Assembly (NCBI GenBank): GCA_025454405.1
Contig: JALOON010000005.1
Coordinates: 25,662-89,661 of the forward strand
DNA length: 64,000 nucleotides
Direction: 5' to 3'
Origin: Oscillatoriaceae cyanobacterium Prado104
GTDB taxonomy: Bacteria; Cyanobacteriota; Cyanobacteriia; Cyanobacteriales; Microcoleaceae
How positions within the stretch are numbered: position 1 is the first letter of the stretch; the number at the start of each line of letters is the position of its first letter. The position numbers and the translations under genes were made by a program. Under the pieces are notes generated by a model. That model worked only from the letters and a program-made list of their open reading frames with translations. It was not told the DNA's origin and made no database searches. Below are positions 1-9,542 of this stretch, piece by piece.

Positions 1-1183
1 CACCGAGAGACAGCGGAGTAACGTCAAGCAACAGGATGTCCTTAACTTCACCTGCCAGCACGCCAGCTTGAATTGCTGCGCCGACTGCTACCACTTCATC
101 AGGGTTTACCGTTTGGTTGGGTTCTTTGCCCAGGATTTTTTTGACCAGTTCTTGCACCGCCGGAATCCGCGTCGAACCGCCAACTAACACAACTTCATTG
201 ATGGCAGTTTTGTCTAATTTGGCATCGCGAATTGCATTTTCTACTGGAATGCGGCAGCGATCGATCAAATCCGAGCAAAGTTCTTCAAATTTGCCCCGCG
301 TCAAAGTCGTATCCAAGTGTTTCGGACCGTCTTGAGTCGCGGTAATAAACGGCAAATTGATTTCTGCTTGAGTAACGCTAGACAGTTCAATTTTGGCTTT
401 TTCTGCTGCTTCTGTCAGGCGTTGCAGTGCTTGTTTGTCTTTGCGGAGGTCGATTCCTTCGGCTCGTTGGAATTCATTAGCAATGAAATCAACGATTTTT
501 TTATCGAAGTCGTCACCGCCGAGGTGAGTGTCACCACTGGTTGCGAGCACTTCAAATACGCCGTCGCCCACTTCTAGAATAGATACGTCAAACGTACCGC
601 CACCTAAGTCAAATACCAGGATGGTTTCGTTGCTTTTTTTATCTAATCCGTAGGCTAAAGCTGCGGCTGTAGGTTCGTTAATAATCCGCAGCACTTCGAT
701 ACCGGCAATTTTGCCCGCGTCTTTAGTAGCTTGGCGCTGGGAGTCGTTGAAGTAGGCGGGAACGGTAATTACCGCTTGGGTAACAGTTTCGTTGAGGTAC
801 TTGCTGGCGTCTTCTACGAGTTTGCGCAGGACTTGCGCAGAAATTTCTTCGGGAGCAAATTGCTTGCTGCGGGCGGGAGAGTCGAGTTTAACGTTGCCGC
901 TAACGTTGAGGACTTTATAAGAAACTTCAGTGGTTTCGTGGGTTACTTCGTCAAACCTGCGTCCGATAAACCGCTTTACTGAGTAAAAGGTGTTTTCGGG
1001 GTTCATCACGGCTTGACGCTTGGCGATTTGTCCGACGAGTTGGTCGCCATTTTTCGCGAAGGCGACGACGGAAGGTGTGGTGCGACCCCCTTCGGCGTTG
1101 GCGATGACGGTGGGTTTGCCGCCTTCCATAACTGCGACGCAGGAGTTTGTCGTACCAAGGTCAATTCCAACTACTTTTCCCAT
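1..1183 (-). CDS. dnaK: Chaperone DnaK (Hsp70), 5' part only, cut by the window edge
   Basis: ATP-dependent cytosolic chaperone that binds unfolded peptides together with DnaJ and GrpE. Reading the minus strand from the ATG at 1181-1183 gives an uninterrupted frame of 394 codons to position 1. It begins [20 protein letters not shown], the Hsp70 phosphate-1 signature. The second signature is [19 protein letters not shown], and [17 protein letters not shown] is the third. The last residues in the window, [13 protein letters not shown], are the interdomain linker and the start of the substrate-binding domain, so the whole ATPase domain is here and the rest lies beyond position 1. Cyanobacteria usually carry several dnaK copies; this one looks like the canonical DnaK2 type, which is an inference. 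Confidence 0.97.
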   Translation of the reverse strand, partial: MGKVVGIDLGTTNSCVAVMEGGKPTVIANAEGGRTTPSVVAFAKNGDQLVGQIAKRQAVMNPENTFYSVKRFIGRRFDEVTHETTEVSYKVLNVSGNVKLDSPARSKQFAPEEISAQVLRKLVEDASKYLNETVTQAVITVPAYFNDSQRQATKDAGKIAGIEVLRIINEPTAAALAYGLDKKSNETILVFDLGGGTFDVSILEVGDGVFEVLATSGDTHLGGDDFDKKIVDFIANEFQRAEGIDLRKDKQALQRLTEAAEKAKIELSSVTQAEINLPFITATQDGPKHLDTTLTRGKFEELCSDLIDRCRIPVENAIRDAKLDKTAINEVVLVGGSTRIPAVQELVKKILGKEPNQTVNPDEVVAVGAAIQAGVLAGEVKDILLLDVTPLSLG

Positions 1184-1765
1184 AGGGGTGTTCCGGCTCC
1201 AATGTGTACAAAATTTTGGTTTTCTATCTGTGCGATAGTCTGTTTATTCAGGACTGCGCTCTCACCTGTATGGTGTGCGGGCAGTGAGTCCAGCTTTAAT
1301 ACAGTCTTCGATAGGGTGTCATCTCTATACTGCGGGCGTTGAGACCTGGCGATGAAGGGGTGTTTACCGTACCTGTGGGGGGACGGTTGCGACATCGGGC
1401 TTGCAGCACGGCAGTTTGCGACTGCTTTTCTTTACTCTTCCTAATTTACGGGTGCGATCGCGCTTTGGTATTGTGGCAAACCGTATCTGTTGGGTTGTAT
1501 TTGCCGTCTGGGTTGTAGAATTTTGGTTTGGGTAGCTCGGGGATCGATCGAGCTTTTTCCTGTTCTGTCAGTGATTGCTGCAAACTTAACTAACAAAACT
1601 GACTCAAAGGCTTATTTACGATCGATGTAAGTAATGCCATTGCGATCGGTCTGCGACTGTTTAAATTATTGAATAATCCGCCACCAACCCACCAACAAAT
1701 GATGTAAATCCCACCATCACCCAGAACCCAAAAAAGCTTACAATGAAAGCTGGTGATTTTCAGGA
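1184..1765. other. Intergenic region upstream of dnaK
   Basis: About 580 bases between the divergent dnaK and DUF6888/DUF6887 genes. It should hold the dnaK promoter and 5' leader. I see no CIRCE-type inverted repeat and no convincing reading frame. Several GATCGATC and GCGATCGC words occur. Confidence 0.4.
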
Positions 1766-1948
1766 GTGCAAGCTATTCCCACAACAGCGCAGATCTGGCA
1801 AACCTTCGTCCTTTGTTGCCAAGCAACAAAATTGTATCGAAGTGTTAACTTAGTTCGGATAGATGAACGGACAGGTAATGTATTCATCTTAGTTGGCGAA
1901 GAAATTGAAATAGAAATAAAACCCAACGGAGAGGCGACATTTGTATGA
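1766..1948 (+). CDS. DUF6888-like small protein
   Basis: A 60-residue protein whose second half (IDERTGNVFILVGEEIEIEI) is the conserved core I associate with the cyanobacterial DUF6888 family. The function of that family is not known to me. The start is a GTG at 1766; an in-frame TGA at 1754-1756 rules out a start further upstream. AGGAG at 1762-1766 sits too close to the GTG to be a normal ribosome-binding site. The stop overlaps the start of the next gene by four bases (ATGA, 1945-1948), so the two are probably translationally coupled. Small coupled pairs of this kind are sometimes toxin-antitoxin modules, but nothing here proves that. Confidence 0.7.
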   Translation: MQAIPTTAQIWQTFVLCCQATKLYRSVNLVRIDERTGNVFILVGEEIEIEIKPNGEATFV

Positions 1949-2166
1949 AACCTAACTTCAAGGAAATGAGTAAGAAAGAGTTACGCACCTATGTCCTCGC
2001 TCATCGAGATGATGATGATGCGTTCTATGCCTTAGCAGACAAAATCTCTGCTGAAGCCGCCAATAAAGTTCCTATTCCACCTCTAAAGTCATTAGACGAT
2101 ATCGAAAATTATCCAGAGTTTCTGGAGAAACTTCGCGGCAATCCGAAGTCGCAAGAACAAGGATAA
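1945..2166 (+). CDS. DUF6887-like small protein
   Basis: A 73-residue acidic protein with the pattern MKPNFKEMSKKELRTYVLAH followed by an Asp-rich stretch and PPLKSLDDIE near the end. I recognise this as the DUF6887 type that habitually accompanies DUF6888 in cyanobacteria. Its ATG overlaps the stop of the DUF6888-like gene. The N-terminal KEMSKKELR-YVLAHRDD segment is predicted helical. There is no catalytic motif, so a binding or antitoxin-like role is possible but unproven. Confidence 0.75.
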   Translation: MKPNFKEMSKKELRTYVLAHRDDDDAFYALADKISAEAANKVPIPPLKSLDDIENYPEFLEKLRGNPKSQEQG

Positions 2167-2724
2167 TATTGAAGCTATCGGGCGATCGACCGCAATTCAC
2201 AAACAGGTTTTTGCAGGCAATAATTACGCAAAATAACTTCAGAAACTGGGTCGATCGCATCCTTAACTCATAGAAACCCGGTTTCTTGAACAAACCGAGT
2301 TTCTGGGTGTACGGCCAAAAAACTCGGTTGATAATTGACTCGTAGGGGTAGCGCCCCGTGTCTAAAGCGCCCGATCGCACTTATCTTTTCGCTTTCCACT
2401 GCTTAACATCTTCATCGGAAACATAGTACCGATAAAAGTCCAACCTTTGCATCTTCCGATACAAACCTCATAACTTTATTACTTCCTAAATTCCAGCCCT
2501 TACAGATATTTAGGAAAAAACCTCCTATTTTTACGCAATATCCCAGATTTTGTAACATCGCATACACGATCGCCCCTGCATCGCAGATACTTGGGTACAG
2601 TAGGTGCGATCGTCTCCAGCAACAAATACCGCTCGCATCCAAACTATTCAATGGCGCGTTAATAATGCGCCGATCCCCCTTACACTTGATCTAGACTGAA
2701 TTTCTTAAGGAACGTTAAACAATA
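2167..2724. repeat. Intergenic region with a CCGGG-type palindrome
   Basis: About 560 bases before glgA. At roughly 2273-2312 there is an imperfect inverted repeat, AGAAACCCGGTTTCTTGAAC followed by AAACCGAGTTTCTGGGTGTA, a member of the palindrome family seen elsewhere in the window. No reading frame here looks real. AAGGAA at about 2708-2713 is the likely ribosome-binding site for glgA. Confidence 0.5.
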
Positions 2725-4146
2725 ATGCGAATTTTATTTGTATCCGCCGAAGCAGCACCCCTGGCAAAAGTAGGTGGTATGGGCGATGTCGTCGGCGCAT
2801 TACCTAAATTCCTGCGACGCATGGGTCACGATGTCCGCATCTTCATGCCTTACTACGGCTTCCTCCCGGACAAAATCGACATTCCCAAAGAACCCGTGTG
2901 GAAAGGGGCGGCGATGTTCCAAGAGTTCTCCGTTTATGAAACTGTGCTGCCAGGAACCGACGTTCCGTTATACTTATTCGGACATCCCGCTTTTATGCCC
3001 CGCCGCATTTACGGAGGCCCTGATGAAGACTGGCGGTTCACTTTTTTTGCTAACGGCGCTGCTGAATTTGCCTGGAATTACTGGAAACCGCAAATTATCC
3101 ACTGTCACGATTGGCATACGGGAATGATACCGGTTTGGATGCACCAAGACCCCGATATCAGCACGGTTTTTACCATTCACAATTTAGCCTATCAAGGGCC
3201 GTGGCGCTGGAAATTAGAGCAGATGACTTGGTGTCCTTGGTACATGCAAGGTCACAATACAATGGCGGCGGCGGTGCAGTATGCCGATCGAGTAAATACT
3301 GTTTCGCCGACTTATGCGGAGCAAATTAAAACTGCTGCTTACGGGGAAACTTTAGAAGGTTTGCTGTCTTTTATTAGCGGCAAAATGTCGGGAATTTTGA
3401 ACGGAATTGATGCAGAATCTTACAACCCCGGCACTGACAAGTACCTCGCGCAAAACTTCACTGTTGAAACTATTGACAAGCGCCCTGCAAATAAGGTAGC
3501 CCTGCAAGAAGAAGTCGGTTTGGAAGTAAATAAAAATGCTTTCTTAATCGGTATGGTGTCCCGCTTGGTCGAACAGAAAGGATTGGATTTAATCATTCAA
3601 ATTCTCGATCGATTTATGGCCTATACCGATTCTCAATTTATTGTATTGGGAACGGGCGATCGCTACTACGAAACTCAACTCTGGCAAATGACTGCGCGCT
3701 ATCCCGGCAGAATGTCCACTCAGTTGCTGTACAACGATGCGCTTTCCCGCCGCATTTACGCAGGCTGCGACGCCTTCATGATGCCCAGCCGCTTCGAGCC
3801 CTGCGGTATCAGCCAAATGCTGGCCTTGCGCTACGGTTGCGTGCCAATTGTCCGCAAGACAGGCGGTTTAGTCGATACGGTTTCGCACCACGATCCAGTA
3901 AATCTTGCAGGTACGGGTTATTGTTTCGATCGATACGAACCGCTGGATTTGTTCACTTGTACGATTCGAGCTTCTGAAGGTTTCCGCTACAAAGATAAGT
4001 GGAAAGAATTGCAAATGCGCGGCATGAAAGAAAACTTTGGCTGGGATCTTTCTGCTGGGGAATACATCAAGTTGTACCGGAGTGTTTTGGGGCTGCCGCC
4101 GGAAGAACCCGCACTGGAACCAGAGCCAGAATTGATTGTAGGTTAA
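2725..4146 (+). CDS. glgA: Glycogen synthase (ADP-glucose, GT5)
   Basis: Transfers glucose from ADP-glucose to the non-reducing end of glycogen in the cytosol. The 473-residue length is normal for bacterial GlgA. The N-terminus [20 protein letters not shown] carries the K-x-G-G ADP-glucose site (Lys15). The C-terminal Rossmann half has [13 protein letters not shown] and the acid-base cluster [18 protein letters not shown], which is the conserved E-x7-E region. An AAGGAA box sits about 12 bases before the ATG. The gene stands alone. The last 15 residues are acidic and Pro-rich, a variable tail. Confidence 0.97.
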   Translation: MRILFVSAEAAPLAKVGGMGDVVGALPKFLRRMGHDVRIFMPYYGFLPDKIDIPKEPVWKGAAMFQEFSVYETVLPGTDVPLYLFGHPAFMPRRIYGGPDEDWRFTFFANGAAEFAWNYWKPQIIHCHDWHTGMIPVWMHQDPDISTVFTIHNLAYQGPWRWKLEQMTWCPWYMQGHNTMAAAVQYADRVNTVSPTYAEQIKTAAYGETLEGLLSFISGKMSGILNGIDAESYNPGTDKYLAQNFTVETIDKRPANKVALQEEVGLEVNKNAFLIGMVSRLVEQKGLDLIIQILDRFMAYTDSQFIVLGTGDRYYETQLWQMTARYPGRMSTQLLYNDALSRRIYAGCDAFMMPSRFEPCGISQMLALRYGCVPIVRKTGGLVDTVSHHDPVNLAGTGYCFDRYEPLDLFTCTIRASEGFRYKDKWKELQMRGMKENFGWDLSAGEYIKLYRSVLGLPPEEPALEPEPELIVG

Positions 4147-4240
4147 TTTAAATTGTAGGGTGCGTCAGTCTTGGGTTAGTAGTAGGAAACATTGGGGTTC
4201 GATCGACTGATATTTTGCAGGCGCGATCGACCCCAATTGG

Positions 4241-4272
4241 TTCGTAGTGCGGACGAAAGTCCGCACTACGAA
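4241..4272. terminator. Perfect 14-bp hairpin with GAAA loop, possible glgA terminator
   Basis: TTCGTAGTGCGGAC (4241-4254), GAAA loop, then the exact reverse complement (4259-4272), followed by CTGTTTTTGTT. This has the form of an intrinsic terminator on the + strand. It also belongs to a dispersed repeat family, since a diverged relative lies near 45918-45975. Whether it terminates glgA 95 bases upstream is an inference. Confidence 0.55.
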
Positions 4273-4628
4273 CTGTTTTTGTTATTTGAGCTAATGACTG
4301 TTATCTCGATCGAAAGTACCGACATGAATATTTGCTTGAGGATTGCCTGCGATACAAAATCCGGGTTAAATATTCAGTTTATCTCCCTCGATGACGGCTG
4401 CGGTTGAAACAGGTACTAAACAAACTTTCCTCCGCCTGGGCGCGATCGCGATCGTGCAGCCAGTTTCTTCTGTCAGCCTTGAGGGTTCTTTAGGGTTCGT
4501 TTGACGATCGATAGCGGTTTCAGCTTTACTTCCGCATAAGGATAAGAATCTGAATAGACATCAACTAATGTTAAAACTGCTTTCATAGCCTCCCGGTTCG
4601 GTAGTACATCTGATAAAATTGATATGTA

Positions 4629-4732
4629 ATACCAAATCCGGGTTTCTTACCCCCTTTATGAAAGAGCAAAAAAATTTCTCCCCCTCTCCCCCTCTCCCAC
4701 AATAAAGGGGATGAATAACCCGGATTTGGTAT
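4629..4732. mobile_element. MITE-like element with about 16-bp perfect terminal inverted repeats
   Basis: The left end ATACCAAATCCGGGTT (4629-4644) is the exact reverse complement of the right end AACCCGGATTTGGTAT (4717-4732). Inside, CCCCTTTAT on the left pairs with ATAAAGGGG on the right, so the 104-bp unit folds into one long stem around a C/T-rich loop. It has no coding capacity. It lies about 50 bases upstream of the RTX gene and could affect its transcription. Confidence 0.55.
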
Positions 4733-4778
4733 AAGTGATTTGCTTTTCTTTCCAACCTTAAAAAAGGAGGGAAAAAAT

Positions 4779-6599
4779 ATGGCAACACCAGAAATCAATG
4801 TAATCTATGGTACGGACGGCGACGATCCCCTCACAGGCACGGCCGGTAAAGACGAAATCTATGGTCGCAAGGGCAATGACACCCTCGTTGGCCTTGAGGG
4901 CGACGACGCTTTGTATGGCGAGACAGGAAACAACAGCCTTAGTGGGGGTGGGGGCAATGACACCCTGGATGCCGCCGGCGGTGGCAGGGGCATCCTGGAT
5001 GGGGGTTCTGGCAATGACAGCCTCAGTGGAGTTTTCGGTGACAATTTCAGTCTCGCTGGTGGCGATGGCGAAGACACACTGCAAGGTGGCGACAATCAAA
5101 CTTTGGATGGCGGTACGGGCAATGACAGCCTCAGCTCTGGTGGTGCTAACACCTTAGAAGGGGGTGCTGGCGATGATACGCTCAATGACAAATATGGCGG
5201 CAACCAATATCGTGACGCGGTGCTGCGAGGCGGTGCAGGTAACGATCGCTATCTAATCTATACTGAGCGGGCGACTCAACTTCAAATTCAGGATACTGGT
5301 GGGATCGATCGCTTAGACTTTACTGATTTTACAGGCTACAGAATCACTACCAGCCCTGCCCTGTCCCTGTCGTTATCACAGGAAAATACAGGCTTGGCCC
5401 GACAAGGCACGAGTTTAGTGATTGACACTAACAAAGACGGGATCGCGCTGGCTGCGGATGTTGAAAAAGAAGTTGTAATTTTAGACTTTTTCGGTACTTC
5501 CCCAACGATCGCGGGTGCGGGCTTCATCGAAACTGTGGGTAATCTCTCTGGCAGTCAGATTCTGACTGCTAATTTAGCTGATACATCGATCTCGCCCACA
5601 CCGACACCGACACCCGCGCCCGCCCCAACCCCCGCGACGACACCAACACCCGCGCCGACGCCTACGCCAACAACGGGCACGCCGACACCCACGCCAATAG
5701 GTACAACCACCCCTACGCCTGCGCCAACAACGGGAACAACCGCACCTGCACCCGTTTTTACACCCGCGCCGGCTCAAACGATCGCATCCCCGATCGCACC
5801 GATATTCACCAACGTACCCGCACCGACAATCTCGCCGCAGCCGATCGGCAGCAGCGACGGTGACGTTATAGTTGCGATCGACTCTACTCCTTTGTACGGC
5901 AACCGAGGCAACGATACCTTAATCGGCAATAGCGAAAATAACTTGTTCTTCGGAGGCAAAAATGATGACCTCTTATTTGGCGATGAAGGCAACGATTTGC
6001 TATTTGGAAATCAAGGAAATGACACCGCGTTAGGAGGCGACGGTAACGATACCGCGTTAGGAGGAAAAGGTGACGATCTCTTATTTGGCGGCGACGGTAA
6101 CGATGCCCTCAGCGGCGATCGAGGCAACAATACTTTAGCCGGCGAGGCGGGTAACGACAGCCTTTACGGCGGCCAAAATAATGATGTTTTGCTCGGCGGT
6201 AGCGGCAGCGATTTCCTGTTTGCTAAAGAAGGTAATGACATTCTCAGCGGCGTTGACGGATCTGCTGCCAATCCTGGACGCGGCGAAGTTGATACGCTGA
6301 TTGGTGCTGAAGGTAATGATACTTTCTTGTTGGGAGATGCCACTAAGTTCTACTACAATGACGGCATCGATAGCGCTACTGGCAGCAACGATTATGCTTT
6401 GATTATCGGTTTCAACCCAACTGAAGATATCATTCAACTTCAAGGTGCTCGCAGTACCTATCAGTTAGGTGCTTCTCCTGCAGGATTGCCCGTTGGAGTC
6501 GGTATTTTCAAGAAGACTGCAAGTGCTGATGAATTAATCGCGATCGTGCAACCGTTTTCTACTTTTAGTCTAGAAAGCAATTCCGTGCGATTCGTTTAA
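4779..6599 (+). CDS. RTX-type calcium-binding repeat protein with a Thr/Pro linker
   Basis: A 606-residue acidic protein, probably secreted or on the cell surface. I chose the ATG at 4779 because AAGGAGG stands at 4765-4770, about 9 bases upstream. Residues about 10-150 and 365-500 are two blocks of the calcium-binding nonapeptide GGxGxDxLx (for example GNDTLVGLEGDDALYGETGN and GGKGDDLLFGGDGNDALSGD). They are separated near residues 270-330 by a low-complexity linker of TPTPTPAP repeats. The C-terminal 80 residues (YALIIGFNPTEDIIQLQGA) match the tail common in cyanobacterial RTX proteins, often linked to type I secretion. There is no N-terminal signal peptide and no neighbouring ABC exporter. 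There is no enzymatic domain, so it may be structural or adhesive. Confidence 0.88.
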   Translation: MATPEINVIYGTDGDDPLTGTAGKDEIYGRKGNDTLVGLEGDDALYGETGNNSLSGGGGNDTLDAAGGGRGILDGGSGNDSLSGVFGDNFSLAGGDGEDTLQGGDNQTLDGGTGNDSLSSGGANTLEGGAGDDTLNDKYGGNQYRDAVLRGGAGNDRYLIYTERATQLQIQDTGGIDRLDFTDFTGYRITTSPALSLSLSQENTGLARQGTSLVIDTNKDGIALAADVEKEVVILDFFGTSPTIAGAGFIETVGNLSGSQILTANLADTSISPTPTPTPAPAPTPATTPTPAPTPTPTTGTPTPTPIGTTTPTPAPTTGTTAPAPVFTPAPAQTIASPIAPIFTNVPAPTISPQPIGSSDGDVIVAIDSTPLYGNRGNDTLIGNSENNLFFGGKNDDLLFGDEGNDLLFGNQGNDTALGGDGNDTALGGKGDDLLFGGDGNDALSGDRGNNTLAGEAGNDSLYGGQNNDVLLGGSGSDFLFAKEGNDILSGVDGSAANPGRGEVDTLIGAEGNDTFLLGDATKFYYNDGIDSATGSNDYALIIGFNPTEDIIQLQGARSTYQLGASPAGLPVGVGIFKKTASADELIAIVQPFSTFSLESNSVRFV

Positions 6600-6663
6600 G
6601 AGACTTGTATCGCGTCCGAAATTGTTCGATCGGGCGCGATCGGAACTTGCGCACCAGCAACTA

Positions 6664-6727
6664 GAAACCGGGTTTTTTATGACTGTAGTTAGCCTAGACC
6701 CGCGGATTCGGTAAAAAACCCGGTTTC
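6664..6727. terminator. 16-bp perfect inverted repeat between convergent genes, likely bidirectional terminator
   Basis: GAAACCGGGTTTTTTA (6664-6679) is exactly repeated in inverse orientation at 6712-6727. It gives T-runs on both strands between the convergent RTX gene and aspS. It is also a member of the window-wide AGAAACCCGGTTTCT palindrome family. Confidence 0.6.
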
Positions 6728-6795
6728 TCAGGTCAAATGTCAAAATATGAGTTGACTAACTATCAATGGTTAATTGTTAATTATCAACAATTACA

Positions 6796-8580
6796 TTATG
6801 ACTTCGGAATGTAGGTCGATCGCACTTGCAATTCCTTCAACTGTTTCTCATCCACACTCGACGGCGCACTGGTTAACAAACACCCGGCTTGTTGCGTCTT
6901 CGGAAAAGCCATAACATCCCGAATCGACTCTTCGCCAGCTAACAGCATCACCAACCGATCCAAGCCGTAAGCAATTCCGCCGTGGGGAGGAGTTCCGTAT
7001 TCAAACGCCTCCAACAAAAAGCCGAATTTATTGTAAGCTTGTTCGGTAGATAATCCGATCGCCTCAAACACTTGTTCCTGAATTTCCCGCTGGTAAATCC
7101 GCCGCGAACCGCCGCCAACTTCCGTACCGTTTAACACCAAATCGTAAGCTTGAGCTCTTGCTGTTTTCAAATCGCCCAAATCGTCGGGATGCGGTGCGGT
7201 AAACGGGTGGTGCAAAGCTTCCAAACGCTTCTCATCGGCATTCCATTCAAACATCGGAAAATCCGTCACCCACAGCAGATTAATTTTATCTTTATCAATT
7301 AATCCCAAGTCGTTGCCAACGTACAAACGCAATCTATCCAAAATCTTATTGACGGTTGGCGCGTCGGCTGCTGCAAATAACAGTAAATGACCGGCTTTTG
7401 CGCCCGTGCGATCGAGCAATTCCTGTTTCTGTTCCTCAGTCAAATTATCCTTAATTGCACCGATAGTATCGATTTCGCCATTCTCCCTGACGCGAATGAA
7501 AGCCAATCCTTTCGCACCGGCTTCGGTGGCTTCTTTAAACACATCGCCTTTTTTGATCCGCTCGTTAGAAAAAGCCTCATTCCCGCCGGGAATTGGCAAA
7601 ACTTTGACAATTCCGCCCGCAGCAACTGCGCCGGAAAACACTTTAAATCCCGAATCTTTCATCAAATCAGAAACATCGACTAATTCCAAACCGAAGCGAG
7701 TATCCGGTTTGTCGCTGCCGTACCGATCCATCGCTTCCGCGTAAGTCAAGCGCGGGAAAGGACGCGGCAATTCAATGCCTCTAACTGTTTGGAAAATGTG
7801 GCAAACCAAACCTTCATTTAATTCGATGATTTCTTCCACCGACATGAAACTCATTTCCATGTCCAACTGCGTGAATTCCGGTTGCCTGTCGGCGCGCAAA
7901 TCTTCATCGCGGAAACAGCGGGCAATTTGATAATATCTGTCAAAACCCGACACCATCAACAACTGTTTGAACAACTGCGGCGACTGCGGCAAAGCAAACC
8001 ATTCCCCCGGATTCACGCGGCTGGGAACTAGATAATCCCTCGCACCTTCGGGAGTCGCGCGAGTCAAAATCGGCGTTTCAATTTCCATGAAACCGGCCGC
8101 ATCTTCGAGATAGCGGCGCATGGCTTTGACAACTTGATGGCGAAGCTGCAAATTGCGACTCATGCGATCGCGCCGCAAGTCCAAATATCGATATTTCAAG
8201 CGCAAATCTTCCCGCACGTTTTCTGTTTCCGCCGTCGCAACTTGAAACGGCAACTGCTTGCGCACCGCATTTAACAACTCAATCTCGTCAGCGTAAATTT
8301 CCACTTCACCGGTGGGCAATTTCGGGTTGAGAGAATCTTCAGGGCGATTGGTTACTCTACCTGTAATTCTGACCACGTATTCGTTGCGCAAAGCATTTGC
8401 TGCCTCATAAGAATCCGGCGTGCGCTGCGGATCGCTGACGATTTGCACGATACCCGATCGATCGCGCAAATCCACAAAAATTACCCCGCCATGATCGCGG
8501 CGGCGATCGACCCATCCGTAAAGGGTGACAGTCTCTGAGATGTGTTCGCTTCGCAGTTCGCCGCAGTAGTAGGTTCTCAT
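6796..8580 (-). CDS. aspS: Aspartate--tRNA ligase
   Basis: Class II synthetase that charges tRNA-Asp (and in many cyanobacteria possibly tRNA-Asn) in the cytosol. At 594 residues it is the long bacterial type. The order is an N-terminal OB-fold anticodon-binding domain ([20 protein letters not shown]), motif 2 ([20 protein letters not shown]), an inserted GAD domain near residues 290-420, and motif 3 ([17 protein letters not shown]). The ATG at 8578-8580 gives the expected [10 protein letters not shown] start. It is convergent with the RTX gene and apparently monocistronic. Confidence 0.98.
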   Translation of the reverse strand: MRTYYCGELRSEHISETVTLYGWVDRRRDHGGVIFVDLRDRSGIVQIVSDPQRTPDSYEAANALRNEYVVRITGRVTNRPEDSLNPKLPTGEVEIYADEIELLNAVRKQLPFQVATAETENVREDLRLKYRYLDLRRDRMSRNLQLRHQVVKAMRRYLEDAAGFMEIETPILTRATPEGARDYLVPSRVNPGEWFALPQSPQLFKQLLMVSGFDRYYQIARCFRDEDLRADRQPEFTQLDMEMSFMSVEEIIELNEGLVCHIFQTVRGIELPRPFPRLTYAEAMDRYGSDKPDTRFGLELVDVSDLMKDSGFKVFSGAVAAGGIVKVLPIPGGNEAFSNERIKKGDVFKEATEAGAKGLAFIRVRENGEIDTIGAIKDNLTEEQKQELLDRTGAKAGHLLLFAAADAPTVNKILDRLRLYVGNDLGLIDKDKINLLWVTDFPMFEWNADEKRLEALHHPFTAPHPDDLGDLKTARAQAYDLVLNGTEVGGGSRRIYQREIQEQVFEAIGLSTEQAYNKFGFLLEAFEYGTPPHGGIAYGLDRLVMLLAGEESIRDVMAFPKTQQAGCLLTSAPSSVDEKQLKELQVRSTYIPKS

Positions 8581-8620
8581 GATTTGGGGTGATGGACTAA
8601 AAATTCAGCTTTTCAATTAT

Positions 8621-8684
8621 GCCGTAAGGAGAAGGAAGAAGGAAGAAGGAAGAAGGAAGAAGGATGGAGGAAGAAGGAACAATG
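8621..8684. repeat. GAAGGAA short tandem repeat
   Basis: Low-complexity purine run with at least five units of GAAGGAA in direct tandem, of the STRR type common in filamentous cyanobacteria. It sits upstream of aspS on the opposite strand; a related run is at about 19085-19180. Confidence 0.8.
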
Positions 8685-8721
8685 ACCATCCGGCAAGCTT
8701 TTCGTTAAGTGCGATCGGCGG

Positions 8722-8898
8722 CTAATCCTTACTTGGTTGATTTTCGACTATTGGTGTCGTTTTGCGTTTTTCCAGCCAATCTTGAACCAATTCGCAGACA
8801 ATCTGACTCATGTTTACGCCTTCGAGGACACAAGCAGATTTGAACTCTCTTTTCAAATCGAGAGGGATAACAACGTGCATAGTAGTTTCTTTCGCCAT
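8722..8898 (-). CDS. Small ribbon-helix-helix (ParG/CopG-like) protein
   Basis: A 58-residue protein starting MAKETTMHVVIPLDLKREFK. A short beta strand (MHVVIP) is followed by two helices (LDLKREFKSACVLEGV and NMSQIVCELVQDWLEKRK), which is the RHH DNA-binding fold used by partition proteins and antitoxins. I chose the ATG at 8896-8898; an extension to 8955 is possible, but it would add a non-RHH leader (MEIWKQQQVPPCFYV). No partner toxin or ParA is adjacent. It may be an orphan antitoxin or a repressor. Confidence 0.7.
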   Translation of the reverse strand: MAKETTMHVVIPLDLKREFKSACVLEGVNMSQIVCELVQDWLEKRKTTPIVENQPSKD

Positions 8899-8976
8899 GT
8901 TTAAAATTTTGACATAAAAACATGGTGGCACTTGTTGCTGTTTCCATATTTCCATGTTACCATGAACTCAGCAAAA

Positions 8977-9025
8977 CCAAACCCCCACCGCTTATGACAC
9001 CAATCAAGACACGGCAGGGGTTTGG
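8977..9025 (+). promoter_or_regulatory. Leader stem upstream of the 9049 gene
   Basis: CCAAACCCC (8977-8985) pairs with GGGGTTTGG (9017-9025) around a 31-base loop, ending 24 bases before the ATG at 9049. TAGGAGAT (about 9039-9046) is a good ribosome-binding site just after the stem. A regulatory role is a guess. Confidence 0.3.
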
Positions 9026-9048
9026 ACTCCAATGTTTAGGAGATCTAT

Positions 9049-9282
9049 ATGATACCAACACCAAAATCAGTTCCGGAACTACTGCGGGCAGAAGTTCCCA
9101 ACGCGCCCTCCGACAGAAAACCCGTCCGCTTGTTGCTGTGCGGCACTCCCAAAGGCGTTAACCGCATCATCGATATCCTCCATGTCTTGGGTTTTGCCGA
9201 AATTGTAGAATGGAGCCCGCCTCTGCCATCGCCGATTAGCGGTGAAATTATGCGGATTTTGACTCGCTATTTTGCTGAGTAG
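9049..9282 (+). CDS. Conserved small cyanobacterial protein, unknown function
   Basis: A 77-residue protein beginning MIPTPKSVPELLRAE and ending PISGEIMRILTRYFAE. The central part (PVRLLLCGTPKGVNRIIDIL) looks like a short beta-alpha unit, and the pattern is one I associate with small conserved cyanobacterial hypotheticals. The ATG at 9049 has an AGGAG box at the right distance. It has no recognisable catalytic motif, signal peptide or membrane segment. It stands alone on the + strand between the RHH gene and the folate enzyme. Confidence 0.6.
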   Translation: MIPTPKSVPELLRAEVPNAPSDRKPVRLLLCGTPKGVNRIIDILHVLGFAEIVEWSPPLPSPISGEIMRILTRYFAE

Positions 9283-9318
9283 AAATTAAGGTCGATCTGA
9301 AGATTTTGCACCAATCCC

Positions 9319-9384
9319 AGAAACCGGGTTTTTGGCAAGAATTCTGCATCAAAGCGAATATTGTTTGTCAAAAACCCGGTTTCT
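9319..9384. repeat. CCGGG-type palindrome, 16-bp arms
   Basis: AGAAACCGGGTTTTTG (9319-9334) and its exact reverse complement CAAAAACCCGGTTTCT (9369-9384) with a 34-base loop. The T-run arms could terminate transcription from the 9049 gene. It belongs to the same family as 6664-6727 and 35432-35531. Confidence 0.65.
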
Positions 9385-9460
9385 TGCTGGCTTGTTGATA
9401 ATGATGCCTGATGTAAGTTAAAACCGACTGCACGGTGCGATCGAAAATCTGATAAATTTT

Positions 9461-9523
9461 AGTCCTCTTCCAGAGGACTTTCGCTATGAGACAGGGGTTT
9501 GCAACCCCTATCGGACTGGAAGT
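9461..9523 (+). repeat. Dispersed double-hairpin repeat (copy 1 of 3)
   Basis: The first hairpin is AGTCCTCTTCCAGAGGACT (9461-9479). It is followed by TTTCGCTATGAGACA and a second hairpin, GGGGTTTGCAACCCC. Two further copies, one in each orientation, lie at 57537-57614 and 57695-57757. It ends about 20 bases before the start of the folate gene. Confidence 0.7.
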
Positions 9524-9542
9524 AAAACGACAAATATGCAAG

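Noticed and set aside
1184..1765. CIRCE or other heat-shock operator upstream of dnaK
   Set aside because: No TTAGCACTC-N9-GAGTGCTAA type inverted repeat could be found.
4192..4407. Reading frame of 71 codons after glgA
   Set aside because: It runs through a perfect repeat hairpin and has no RBS or recognisable protein pattern.
4758..5099. Minus-strand frames inside the RTX gene
   Set aside because: They are shadows caused by the periodic GGxGxDxL codons and have repetitive translations.
9486..9542. Extended N-terminus of the 5-formyl-THF cyclo-ligase
   Set aside because: The extension is encoded by the dispersed double-hairpin repeat, and the conserved protein begins at the internal ATG 9543.
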